A stretch of 64,000 nucleotides of DNA from positions 1-64,000 of the forward strand of contig NZ_JAQFIP010000008.1 of NCBI RefSeq assembly GCF_029504735.1, given 5' to 3'. Positions 26,315-35,046 of this stretch are shown one piece after another (position 1 is the first letter of the stretch; every line of letters starts with the position of its first letter). The notes beneath the pieces were generated by a model. It searched no databases and was not told where the DNA came from. It saw only the letters and a list, made by a program, of their open reading frames with translations. The DNA comes from Ereboglobus sp. PH5-10 (GTDB taxonomy: Bacteria > Verrucomicrobiota > Verrucomicrobiia > Opitutales > Opitutaceae). Both the position numbers and the translations under genes were made by a program.

Positions 26315-27781
26315 ATGGATCAGTCCCACACAACCTCCACCAACTCCCCCGACGCGGCGCCCCGCGCATGCGCGTCGGCCTTTGACCTTGATTTGGTGCG
26401 CAAGTATTCCCATGTCGCGGCCCCCCGTTACACATCCTATCCGCCCGCAACCAAATTTTCCGAGGACCTGGCCTTGCTGCGCGCCGGGGACGCGATCGCC
26501 GAGGACAACAATCCCGACGCGGACGCCGAAGGCGGACAGCCGCTCTCGCTGTATTTCCACCTGCCGTTTTGCGAATCGCGCTGCTGGTATTGCGGATGCA
26601 CGGCGGTGATCACGCGCGACCAAGGCGCGGCGGACGCCTACCTGGACGACCTCGCGCGCGAACTGGAACTGGTCACGAGCAAAATCGACCGTCGGCGCAA
26701 GGTCGCGCAACTGCACCTCGGCGGCGGCTCGCCCACCTTTTTCACGCCCGACCAACTGCGGCGCCTGAACGGCCTCGTGCGCGCGCACTTCGCCTATGCG
26801 CCGGATGCCGAGGTGAGCGTTGAAATTGACCCGCGCAAGTTTTCGCAAGAGCATGTGCACGCGCTGCGCGAAATGGGCGCGACGCGCGCCTCGCTCGGCA
26901 TACAGGACACCAACCGCCGCGTTCAGCTCGCGATCCACCGCTACCAGCCAAACACCCTGAACCGGCAGGCCGTCGCATGGCTGCGCGAGCAGGGTTTCAC
27001 ATCGATCAACTTCGACCTGATCTACGGGCTGCCATTGCAAACCGCCGCATCCTTCGAGCGCACGCTGGACGATGTGCTCGCGCTTTCGCCCGACCGATTC
27101 TCGATCTTCAGTTACGCGCACATCCCCTGGATAAAACCCGCGCAACGCATTTTCGAGGACCGCGGGCAGCTTCCCGGAGCCGAGGAAAAACTGGCCATGT
27201 TTGCGCTCGCGCACAAGCAGCTCACCGGCGCCGGTTTTGTGGACATCGGGCTGGATCATTTTGCAAAACCCGACGACGAACTCGCCGCGGCGCTGCGCAA
27301 CGGCACGCTGCAACGCAATTTTCAAGGCTACAGCACGAAGGCCGGAACATCGCTCTATGCGTTCGGCATGTCGGCGATTTCGCAAACCCGCACCGCATAC
27401 TGGCAAAACACAAAGGACCTCGCCGCCTACCGCTCGATTCTCGCCGGCGGACGACTGCCGGTGGCGCGCGCCCTGTGCCTCAGCGCCGAGGACCAGCGCC
27501 GGCGCACGATCATCATGCGCATCATGTGCGACCGCCAAATCGACTTCGCCGCGATATCGGCGGAGCTGGGCGTTGACTTTGCGCAAACCCACGCCCGCGA
27601 ACTCGCCTCGATGTCGGATTTGGTGGCCGACGGAATCGTGCGACTGACCTCCGACAAATTGGAGATCACACCAGTGGGCGTTCCGCTGCTGCGCCTGGCC
27701 GCAATGCGTTTCGACACCACGCTCGCCAGGCCGTCCGGCCCGGACGGCTCCGCCCCGCCAATGCACGCGCGCGTGATTTGA
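26315..27781 (+). CDS. hemN: Oxygen-independent coproporphyrinogen III oxidase
   Basis: 488 residues, radical SAM enzyme that decarboxylates coproporphyrinogen III to protoporphyrinogen IX without oxygen. Signatures: PRYTSYPPATKF (37-48), and YFHLPFCESRCWYCGC (80-95) with the CxxxCxxC cluster cysteines C86, C90, C93. The downstream LGGGSPTFF, EIDPR, RASLGIQDTN and NFDLIYGLP blocks, plus the C-terminal HemN domain, are present. A true HemN rather than a HemW-type protein is supported by length and the extra C95. No haem genes adjoin. The leader is A/T-rich and lacks a Shine-Dalgarno. Confidence 0.95.
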   Translation: MDQSHTTSTNSPDAAPRACASAFDLDLVRKYSHVAAPRYTSYPPATKFSEDLALLRAGDAIAEDNNPDADAEGGQPLSLYFHLPFCESRCWYCGCTAVITRDQGAADAYLDDLARELELVTSKIDRRRKVAQLHLGGGSPTFFTPDQLRRLNGLVRAHFAYAPDAEVSVEIDPRKFSQEHVHALREMGATRASLGIQDTNRRVQLAIHRYQPNTLNRQAVAWLREQGFTSINFDLIYGLPLQTAASFERTLDDVLALSPDRFSIFSYAHIPWIKPAQRIFEDRGQLPGAEEKLAMFALAHKQLTGAGFVDIGLDHFAKPDDELAAALRNGTLQRNFQGYSTKAGTSLYAFGMSAISQTRTAYWQNTKDLAAYRSILAGGRLPVARALCLSAEDQRRRTIIMRIMCDRQIDFAAISAELGVDFAQTHARELASMSDLVADGIVRLTSDKLEITPVGVPLLRLAAMRFDTTLARPSGPDGSAPPMHARVI

Positions 27782-27886
27782 CACGGCATTTCACACGCGG
27801 GCTGGCGTTGCCGTATCCATTGTTTACGGTGGGACGCAAAAACGCCTGTTTGCATTCTCCCAAAAAACGCTTAAATTTGCCGTATC

Positions 27887-28153
27887 ATGAACCTCAAGAC
27901 CCTCATCGACGAAACGGCCAATCGTGCGGATGAAACGCTCGATGGTTGCACAAACCCATCGGAAGCCCGTTCGATCTTGCTCGAATTGCTAGCCACCGAA
28001 CACCCGGAACTCCAGCAAACCGACCTCCGGAAAATCGTCGACCAAGTTACGGCGATTCTCACCAACGAGGGATTCTTCGAAAGCGGCCCCGGCGGCGGAT
28101 GGGAAGGCGGCGGCGATGACGACGAAAGCGACGGCCTGGACGGGGACGAATAA
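27887..28153 (+). CDS. Small acidic protein of unknown function
   Basis: 88 residues. The first ~65 are helical and look folded (ETLDGCTNPSEARSILLELL, then DLRKIVDQVTAILTNEGFFE); the tail is Gly then Asp/Glu-rich (GPGGGWEGGGDDDESDGLDG). No motif is recognised. It stands alone between hemN and the carboxypeptidase, with a clean ATG and no overlapping better frame, so it is probably genuine. Confidence 0.65.
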   Translation: MNLKTLIDETANRADETLDGCTNPSEARSILLELLATEHPELQQTDLRKIVDQVTAILTNEGFFESGPGGGWEGGGDDDESDGLDGDE

Positions 28154-28288
28154 TATCGGCACCCGGTTCCCCACAAAAAAGTTTGCCGCAAACGCACGTT
28201 GATCCGCTTGCGGCGCACTGATTTTCGCGGCACCCCGCATTTCATCCTTTAACCCCGCGCCGGGACGCCCATTTTTGAGGGTTCAGAA

Positions 28289-29356
28289 ATGAGCATTCGA
28301 TTTTCCCAGCGCATCCTGTTCGCCGCACTCGCATCCCTCCTGTTCGCCGCATCGCAACCGGCGCTCCACGCCGCGCCAAAAAAAACGGCCAAGCGCGCCG
28401 CGGCACCCGCCGTCTACAAAGGCGCCATCACCATCAATGTGCAGGACGGCGCCGTGCTCTTCGAGGACAACGCGGACATTGTCAACCCGCCCGCCAGCAT
28501 CACGAAACTTATGACCTTTCTCGTCGTGCATGACGCCATTAAGGCCGGCCAAATCTCGCTCGACACCCCCGCCACCGTCACCGCCGAGGACAGCCGGATC
28601 GGGGGCACTCAAGTCTGGCTCAAGGAAAAGGAAGTTTTTCCCGTCGAGGAACTGCTCTACGCCCTCATGATCCAATCCGCCAACGACTGCGCGAACGCCC
28701 TTGCGCGCACCACGGCCGGTTCGCGCGCCGCGTTTGTCGAACGCATGAACATCCGCGCCCGCCAGCTCGGCATGACAAACACCACCTTCGTCACGCCCCA
28801 CGGCCTTCCGCCGCCCAGCCGCAAAATCAGCGACGGAGACCTCTCCACCCCGCGCGACATCGCCCTGCTCTCCCGCCACCTCATCGCCCACACCGACATT
28901 CTCAAATACACATCGGTGCGTTTGCGCAAATTCGGCGAAAACGTGCGCCCGCAAAAATCGCAAACCGACATGGTCAACCACAACAAACTCCTTGGCAAAG
29001 TCCCTGGCGTTGACGGGCTCAAAACCGGATTCACCAACAGCGCCGGGTTCTGCCTCTCCGCCACCGCCGAGCGCGACGGACGCCGCGTCATCGTCGTGAG
29101 CATGGGCACGCCAACCCGCATCGCACGTGATGCCAGGGTCGCCGAGCTCATCGAGTCCGCCTTCTCCAAGCTTTCCGAAATCCCCCTCTCGCCCGTGTCG
29201 GCTCCGCCGCCTGTTTCGCCCGTCAGCCCGCCACCGGAACCGCCACCCGCCGCGCCGGCAAACACCGCCGCGCCCGCGCCCGCCGAGCAACTCGGCGAGA
29301 TCCCGCGCATCGTTTTTCCCGCGCCGGGCGGTTCCGGCGGCTCTCGCAAGAAATAA
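28289..29356 (+). CDS. D-alanyl-D-alanine carboxypeptidase (PBP5-like, peptidase S11)
   Basis: 355 residues. A signal peptide (1-~28) is followed by a serine DD-peptidase domain with SITK (S70, K73), SAN (130-132) and KTG (245-247), so the catalytic set is complete. It trims the terminal D-Ala from peptidoglycan stem peptides in the periplasm. After about residue 297 the C-terminus is a proline/alanine-rich linker (APPPVSPVSPPPEPPP) instead of the usual PBP5 beta domain and amphipathic anchor. GAGGG lies 8 bases before the ATG, one of the few clear Shine-Dalgarno sites here. Confidence 0.93.
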   Translation: MSIRFSQRILFAALASLLFAASQPALHAAPKKTAKRAAAPAVYKGAITINVQDGAVLFEDNADIVNPPASITKLMTFLVVHDAIKAGQISLDTPATVTAEDSRIGGTQVWLKEKEVFPVEELLYALMIQSANDCANALARTTAGSRAAFVERMNIRARQLGMTNTTFVTPHGLPPPSRKISDGDLSTPRDIALLSRHLIAHTDILKYTSVRLRKFGENVRPQKSQTDMVNHNKLLGKVPGVDGLKTGFTNSAGFCLSATAERDGRRVIVVSMGTPTRIARDARVAELIESAFSKLSEIPLSPVSAPPPVSPVSPPPEPPPAAPANTAAPAPAEQLGEIPRIVFPAPGGSGGSRKK

Positions 29357-29383
29357 CGCCTCAAAATCATTACAGGCTCGCCA

Positions 29384-29418
29384 CATTCCGCATTCCGCAT
29401 TCCACATTCCGCATTCAA
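29384..29418 (+). repeat. Five tandem heptamers just before the obgE start codon
   Basis: CATTCCG, CATTCCG, CATTCCA, CATTCCG and CATTCAA run without gaps, ending 2 bases before the obgE ATG. They occupy the place where a ribosome binding site would lie; no Shine-Dalgarno is present. Copy number could vary by slippage. Confidence 0.85.
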
Positions 29419-29420
29419 TT

Positions 29421-30434
29421 ATGTTTATCGACGAATGTGTAATCAAAGCCCAGGCCGGTGACGGCGGACGCGGCTGCATCAGCTTCCGCCGCGAAAAATA
29501 CGAACCCTGGGGCGGCCCCAACGGCGGCGACGGCGGCCGCGGCGGCGATGTCGTCCTCATCGGCGACGTGAACACCAACAATCTCATCGACTACAAATAC
29601 AAGCCCCACTGGAAGGGCGAGCGCGGCGAGCACGGCATGGGCTCCGACTGCAACGGACGCGAAGGCCGCCCCGCCATTTTGAAAATGCCGCTCGGCACCG
29701 TCGTCATCAACGAGGAGACCGGCAAGGCCGTCGCCGAGGTCGTGCACGAGGGCGAGCGCATCGTGCTCTGCAAGGGCGGCAACGGCGGCTGGGGCAACAC
29801 CCGCTTCAAAAGCTCCACCAACCGCGCCCCAAAACGAGCCAACCCCGGCGCGCCCGGCGAGGGCGGCACGTTCCGGCTTGTCCTCAAAAGCATCGCCGAC
29901 ATCGGCCTTGTCGGATTTCCCAACGCCGGCAAATCCTCGCTCACGAGCAAAATCACCAAGGCGCACCCCAAGACCGCCGCGTATCCTTTCACAACGCTGC
30001 ACCCGCAGATCGGCGTCATCGAATACAACGACCTGAAAACGCAGGACCGCCTGCTCATCGCCGACGTGCCCGGCCTCATCGAGGGCGCGAGCGAAAACCG
30101 CGGCCTCGGTCATCGCTTCCTGCGCCACATCGAGCGCTGCACGCTGCTCATGTTCCTGATCGACATGGCGGGCACCGACGCCCGCGATCCGCGCGACGAT
30201 TATGCCACGCTCCTCAAGGAGCTAAAGCTCTACGATCCGGCGCTTGCGAAAAAAGCGCGCATTGTCGTCGCAAACAAAATGGACATCCCCGAGGCCGAAA
30301 AGAACCTGAAGAAGTTCAAGACCCGGCACAAAGTGGACATCTTAAAAATCTCCTGCCTGACCGGCGACGGCTTGGACAAGTTGAAAAAGGAACTCCTCAA
30401 GCGCGTCCGCAAGGCCAAGCCAAGTGGCAAATGA
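29421..30434 (+). CDS. obgE: Obg/CgtA GTPase
   Basis: 337 residues. The N-terminal Obg fold (1-158) is glycine-rich (GGPNGGDGGRGGDV, CKGGNGGWGN). The GTPase domain has G1 GFPNAGKSSL (165-174), G3 DVPGLIEG (215-222) and G4 NKMD (about 288-291). It is an essential GTPase linked to 50S ribosome maturation and stress control. It lacks the C-terminal OCT extension of some homologues, as is common. The ATG at 29421 gives the canonical start MFIDECVIKAQAGDGGRG; the longer frame upstream runs through the carboxypeptidase gene. Confidence 0.96.
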   Translation: MFIDECVIKAQAGDGGRGCISFRREKYEPWGGPNGGDGGRGGDVVLIGDVNTNNLIDYKYKPHWKGERGEHGMGSDCNGREGRPAILKMPLGTVVINEETGKAVAEVVHEGERIVLCKGGNGGWGNTRFKSSTNRAPKRANPGAPGEGGTFRLVLKSIADIGLVGFPNAGKSSLTSKITKAHPKTAAYPFTTLHPQIGVIEYNDLKTQDRLLIADVPGLIEGASENRGLGHRFLRHIERCTLLMFLIDMAGTDARDPRDDYATLLKELKLYDPALAKKARIVVANKMDIPEAEKNLKKFKTRHKVDILKISCLTGDGLDKLKKELLKRVRKAKPSGK

Positions 30435-30620
30435 ACCGCAAGCCACGGCGGGATGTTGCGTAAGCGCCAACCTCACCAAACCTGATTTTCAAAAAGCACC
30501 CATTACGGCATAATGGGCGGGATTGATGCGGGAGGACCGGATATGGATTTCGCCCAAGCAAAACGGGCAAATCCCGCGGGCTTCTTGACCGTGCGAAGAA
30601 AAACGATTCCTTTGACGCGC

Positions 30621-32045
30621 ATGTCACCCAAATTACCTCTGATTCAAACGACGCTTGGCGTGTGCGCTTTTGCGGCGAGTGCCGTGTCAATTCCCGCGGC
30701 ATCCCAACCGAAAAATATCGTTTTGATGCTTGTTGACGACCTCGGCTGGGGCGACACCGGGCCTTATGGCGGGAGATTTGCGGAGACGCCAAATTTCGAC
30801 CGTCTCGCCAAGGAAGGAATGCGATTCACCAACGCCTACGCGCCCGCGCCGATTTGCTCGGCAACCCGCGCCGCCATCATGACGGGAAAATCCCCGGCAC
30901 GGTTGAATTTCGAATTTGTTATTCAGGCGCGCGGTTCCAAGCCGCCGCCCGGCACCATTTTGAGGCAACCCGATTTTCCGCGTTTTCTTGATCCGGCGGA
31001 AACCAGCATGGGCGATGTGATGGGGGCGGCCGGTTATGTCACCGGATATTTTGGAAAGTGGCATCTTTCGGAGCACGGAGTTCCCGGAAACGAACGCTAT
31101 CTCGGCTACGGCAGCCAAGGGCCGGACAAACAGGGTTTTGTCCATGTAAACGAGGAGCGCGGCAGCCATCCCTACAGTTACCCGAAAGGAAAAAAGAACC
31201 GTCCGGGATACGGCGATTTTAGGGAGGGCGAGTTCGCGCCCGACCTTCTTACCGACAGGATGATCGATTTTTTGAAAGCGCACCGGGATGAAAAATTCTT
31301 TCTCTGCCTTTCGCATTATTATGTGCACGCCCCCATTCACACCCGCTGCGAATGGTTGATTAAAAAATACAAGGCCAAGGCCGCCCGCATGGGTTTGAAG
31401 ATGGACAAGGAACACATCGAGTATGCCGCTTTTGTGGAGACGATGGATCATCTTGTCGGGCGCGTGCTGGACGAGATGGACTCGCTTGGCCTGGCGCAAA
31501 ACACCCTGTTCGTCCTGATGTCCGACAATGGCGGCGATCCCCGTTTTGCCGACAATGGCGGATTGCGCGGCGGCAAGTGGACGCTCTACGAGGGCGGCAC
31601 CCGAGTGCCGTTGATGGCTCGCTGGCCCGGAATAATCGGCGCAGGCTCCGTCAACGACACACCCGTGATCGGCACCGATTTGATGGCGACATTTTGCGAG
31701 GCCTTGGGCGTTAAAAAACCGGCGAGCGCGGTGGACAGCATGAGCTTCCTTCCCCTTCTCACCGGCAAGGCAACGGCCCTGCCGCGGGACACCCTGACAT
31801 GGCATTTCCCCTTCTATCACCCGCGAGTCACCGGAACCAAGCCGATCTCCTCCATCAGAAAAGGAGACCTGAAACTCATTTATTTCTACGAGGATGATCG
31901 CCTTGAACTTTTTGACCTCAAAAACGATCCCCTCGAAAAGAATGATCTGTCGTCCCTCAAAACACAAATTGCCGCCAACATGAAAAAAACACTGCTCGAC
32001 ACGCTCAACGCGCAAGGCGCGCGGTTTCCGACGAAGCGCGAGTAG
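30621..32045 (+). CDS. Exported sulfatase (type I, formylglycine-dependent)
   Basis: 474 residues. A signal peptide (about 1-27) precedes the sulfatase core NIVLMLVDDLGWGD (32-45), with metal-binding D39/D40, and the active-site motif CSATRAAIMTG (79-89), in which C79 would be converted to formylglycine (C-x-A-x-R). GKWHLSEHG and LMSDNGGDPR supply further metal/substrate residues. It hydrolyses a sulfate ester, most likely of a sulfated glycan, in the periplasm. The substrate is unknown. No maturase gene adjoins. The gene is less G/C-rich than its neighbours, which may indicate transfer. Start chosen at the signal peptide; 36 upstream residues excluded. Confidence 0.92.
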   Translation: MSPKLPLIQTTLGVCAFAASAVSIPAASQPKNIVLMLVDDLGWGDTGPYGGRFAETPNFDRLAKEGMRFTNAYAPAPICSATRAAIMTGKSPARLNFEFVIQARGSKPPPGTILRQPDFPRFLDPAETSMGDVMGAAGYVTGYFGKWHLSEHGVPGNERYLGYGSQGPDKQGFVHVNEERGSHPYSYPKGKKNRPGYGDFREGEFAPDLLTDRMIDFLKAHRDEKFFLCLSHYYVHAPIHTRCEWLIKKYKAKAARMGLKMDKEHIEYAAFVETMDHLVGRVLDEMDSLGLAQNTLFVLMSDNGGDPRFADNGGLRGGKWTLYEGGTRVPLMARWPGIIGAGSVNDTPVIGTDLMATFCEALGVKKPASAVDSMSFLPLLTGKATALPRDTLTWHFPFYHPRVTGTKPISSIRKGDLKLIYFYEDDRLELFDLKNDPLEKNDLSSLKTQIAANMKKTLLDTLNAQGARFPTKRE

Positions 32046-32127
32046 GCGAAGTTGAGCCGTCCTCGTCTCCGTTCGCGTTGCGGCAAGAGTATTTCCGGTT
32101 TATTTTTTTGCTCAAAATGCGACTGAA

Positions 32128-32171
32128 AAAACCAAAACGGCAGCCCTGAGCAGGGCTGCCGTTTTGGTTTT
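32128..32171. terminator. Bidirectional terminator between sulfatase and aminotransferase
   Basis: A perfect long stem, AAAACCAAAACGGCAGCCCTG and its complement around an AG loop, with A-rich 5' and T-rich 3' flanks (stem arms 21 bases, shown as 20+1). It can end transcription of both convergent genes. Confidence 0.9.
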
Positions 32172-32204
32172 AATATGTATTTCGATCAAACTTTCGAACC
32201 ACAC

Positions 32205-33398
32205 TCAGTGTTTCAGGTTGGCGCAAAACGCGGCCAGGCGCTCAACGCCTTTCTTGATCATCTCGTCGCTCGTTGCGTAGCTGAGGCGCAGGTAACCCTC
32301 CGCTCCGAACGCGCTGCCAAACACCGCCGCGACCTTTTGCTGTTCGAGCAGTTTTTCGCAGAATTCAGCCGAGGAAAGGCCGAACTTGCTGATGTTCGGG
32401 AAAAGATAAAACGCTCCTTGCGCAAGCAGGCACGAAATGCCTGGAATTTTGTTGATCTCGGCGTGCAGGTATTTGCGACGGCGATCAAATGCCGCCATCA
32501 TCGCCTCAACGGCCGCCTTCGTTTTTTCCTTTTCGGTGAGCGCCGCAAGCGCGCCGTATTGGGCGAAGGTCGTGGCGTTCGAGCTTGTCTGGCTTTGGAT
32601 TTCCGCAACGGCCTTGGCGATCGGCGCGGGCGCGACAAGCGTGCCAAGGCGCCAGCCCGTCATTGAGTAGGTTTTTGAAAATCCGGACACCGTGATCGTG
32701 CGCGCAGCGGCTTCCGCCGAGAAGGTCGCGGGCGACACATGCTTGGCGCCGTCGTAGATGAGATGCTCGTAGATTTCGTCGGACATCACGTAGAGGTTGT
32801 GCTTGAGGGCGACGGCCATGATCGCCTCCATCTCGGCGCGCGTGTAAACGGCTCCGGTCGGATTCGAGGGGGAGTTGATGATGATGAGTTTTGTCCTCGG
32901 CGTGATGGCCGCCTCGACTTGCGCGGCGGTCAGGCGGAACCCGGTCGTGTCGTCGGCAAGCACGATCTTGGGCGTCGCGCCGGCGAGCTTGATCATTTCG
33001 GGATAGCTCACCCAATACGGCGCGGGGAGGATCACCTCATCGCCGGGCGAGCACACGGCCATGATCGCAAGGTAGCAGGAAAATTTGCCGCCGGGCGAAA
33101 CAACAACCTGCGCGGGCGTGAAGTTGAGGCCGGCGCGCGCGGCGTAGTCCGCGGCAATGGCCTCGCGAAGCGGCAGGATGCCGGGCGTGGGCGCGTATTT
33201 GGTTTTGCCGGACTTGAGCGCGGCGATGCACGCCTCCTTGATGTGCTCGGGCGTGTCAAAGTCGGGTTCGCCCGCGGCGAAACCGCAAACATCTTCGCCC
33301 GCGGCAATCATCGCCTTGGCTTTTGCGTCAACGGCGAGCGTCGGGGACGGCGCTATGTTCTGGGCCCATGTTGAGAGAGGACGTGTCGGTGTGCTCAT
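32205..33398 (-). CDS. Aspartate aminotransferase-like PLP enzyme (class I)
   Basis: 397 residues, fold-type I aminotransferase. [11 protein letters not shown] (39-49) and [18 protein letters not shown] are the family start blocks, [12 protein letters not shown] binds PLP/substrate, [11 protein letters not shown] holds the PLP Asp, [15 protein letters not shown] contains the Schiff-base lysine, and LRLSYATS holds the carboxylate-binding arginine. It resembles the subgroup Ib AspAT that moves amino groups between aspartate or related acids and 2-oxoglutarate. Start at 33398 ([15 protein letters not shown]); an upstream 31-residue extension was rejected. Divergent from the MFS gene. Confidence 0.93.
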   Translation of the reverse strand: MSTPTRPLSTWAQNIAPSPTLAVDAKAKAMIAAGEDVCGFAAGEPDFDTPEHIKEACIAALKSGKTKYAPTPGILPLREAIAADYAARAGLNFTPAQVVVSPGGKFSCYLAIMAVCSPGDEVILPAPYWVSYPEMIKLAGATPKIVLADDTTGFRLTAAQVEAAITPRTKLIIINSPSNPTGAVYTRAEMEAIMAVALKHNLYVMSDEIYEHLIYDGAKHVSPATFSAEAAARTITVSGFSKTYSMTGWRLGTLVAPAPIAKAVAEIQSQTSSNATTFAQYGALAALTEKEKTKAAVEAMMAAFDRRRKYLHAEINKIPGISCLLAQGAFYLFPNISKFGLSSAEFCEKLLEQQKVAAVFGSAFGAEGYLRLSYATSDEMIKKGVERLAAFCANLKH

Positions 33399-33654
33399 GT
33401 GAAGTTGGTTTTGCTTGTGGAAAACGACAATCGGGGCGGACTTAAAGAGCCCGCCGCCAAAAGAGCAAGCGCGCTGTTGACCAATGACCATCGTCGGAGA
33501 CGCAAAAGTGCTTTCGAACGATCATCTCCGAATAAACGCGGCCCTGGCGCCGGCATGTCTTCAAAACGTGGTTAAACCCGCGTCCGCACCATCACGGCAT
33601 TGCACCCGTTTCGCCGACATGCCAGACTCGCCGGACAATTTTTATTATCACATA

Positions 33655-35031
33655 ATGTCCGATCACGCACACTCCATCCATTCCGGTCGCGCGCTGCTGG
33701 TGATTTGCACCGCGGCGTTCTTGGCACCGTTCATGGGGTCGGCGCTCAACCTCGCGCTGCCGGAGATCAGCGCGTCGCTTTCGCTCGATGCCGTCGAGCT
33801 TACCTGGCTCACAATCGCCTACCTGATTCCCACCGCGATTTTTCAGGTTCCCGCGGCGCGCATGGGCGACTTGCTCGGGCGCAAGCGCGTGTTCGTTTGG
33901 GGTGTGCTCGGGTTTTCGCTGTTCACTTTCGCATCGGGGTTTGCCCCGTCGGGAACGGTGTTGATCGCGCTCCGGTTTCTCGCCGGGATGTGCTGCGCGA
34001 TGATGTTCGGCAACAACATCGCCATCCTCACCTCGGTGTTTCCGCCGCATGAGCGCGGCAAGGTGCTCGGCATCAACACGGCCATGGTCTATTCGTCGCT
34101 CGCGGCGGGTCCGTTTGTCGGCGGGCTGCTCACGCATTATTTCGGGTGGCAAAGCATTTTCTTTGTCAGCGGGGCGGTCAGTTTCGCGGTGCATATATTT
34201 GCGCGCGTCTATTTGAAGGGGGAATGGACGGTGGCAAAGGGCGAGCGGTTCGATTACGCGGGCAGCGTGCTGTATGGAATCGGCATCATGGGGTTGATTT
34301 GCGGCTTCACGCGGCTGTCGTCCATCGACGGTTTTGTGTGGCTGTCAATCGGCGGCGCGGCGCTATTTGCGTTTGTATATTATGAGCGGCGCTGCGACGC
34401 GCCGTTGATCAACTTAAAACTGTTCAGCGAGAACCGCGTCTTCGCGTTTTCCTCGCTCGCCACGCTCATCAATTACGCGGCCACGTCGGCAATCGCGTTC
34501 ATGCTGAGTTTATATTTGCAATATATAAAGGGAATGGACGCGCGGCACGCCGGCTTGATATTGATATCGCAAGCGTGCGTGATGGCCGTGTTCGCGCTTG
34601 TCTCGGGGCGATTGTCCGACCGTTTTTCGGCCTCGCGCCTTGCCACGTTTGGCATGGCGGTAATCGTCGCCGGCCTTGTGATCATGCTGTTTTTGTCGCC
34701 GACAACACCCATCGGGGTCATCATCGGCAGTCTGTTTTTGCTCGGCCTTGGATTCGGCCTGTTTTCCTCGCCAAACACAAACGTTATCATGGGCTCGGTG
34801 GACAAGAAACACTACGGCCAAGCCTCCGCCACAACCGGCACGATGCGCCTGACCGGCCAGGCCTTCAGCATGGGCATCGCGGGAATGGTGATCGCGCTAA
34901 AAATCGGCAACAGGCAAATCACGCCGGAGATTTTCCCCCAGTTCATGCAAAGCCTGCGCATCACATTCATAATATTCGTGGTGCTGTGCGTGATCGGCAT
35001 CTACGCCTCGTCGGTGAGGACGAAAAAATAG
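33655..35031 (+). CDS. MFS transporter, DHA2-like (14 helices)
   Basis: 458 residues with about 14 hydrophobic segments. The helix 2-3 loop motif GDLLGRKRVFVWG and motif C-like MVYSSLAAGPFVGGLL mark a drug:H+ antiporter of the DHA2 type, an inner-membrane exporter of unknown substrate. The ATG at 33655 was preferred since the upstream 57 residues of the frame do not look like protein and lie in the divergent promoter region. The last codons (GIYASSVRTKK, stop) are duplicated at 36333-36368. Confidence 0.87.
   Translation: MSDHAHSIHSGRALLVICTAAFLAPFMGSALNLALPEISASLSLDAVELTWLTIAYLIPTAIFQVPAARMGDLLGRKRVFVWGVLGFSLFTFASGFAPSGTVLIALRFLAGMCCAMMFGNNIAILTSVFPPHERGKVLGINTAMVYSSLAAGPFVGGLLTHYFGWQSIFFVSGAVSFAVHIFARVYLKGEWTVAKGERFDYAGSVLYGIGIMGLICGFTRLSSIDGFVWLSIGGAALFAFVYYERRCDAPLINLKLFSENRVFAFSSLATLINYAATSAIAFMLSLYLQYIKGMDARHAGLILISQACVMAVFALVSGRLSDRFSASRLATFGMAVIVAGLVIMLFLSPTTPIGVIIGSLFLLGLGFGLFSSPNTNVIMGSVDKKHYGQASATTGTMRLTGQAFSMGIAGMVIALKIGNRQITPEIFPQFMQSLRITFIIFVVLCVIGIYASSVRTKK
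34996..35031 (+). repeat. Direct repeat, left copy (3' end of MFS gene)
   Basis: These 36 bases are the last 11 codons and stop of the MFS gene. They match 36333-36368 at 32 positions. Three of the four differences are synonymous and one changes Tyr to His. Confidence 0.9.
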
Positions 35032-35046
35032 GAGAATCATCGTCGA

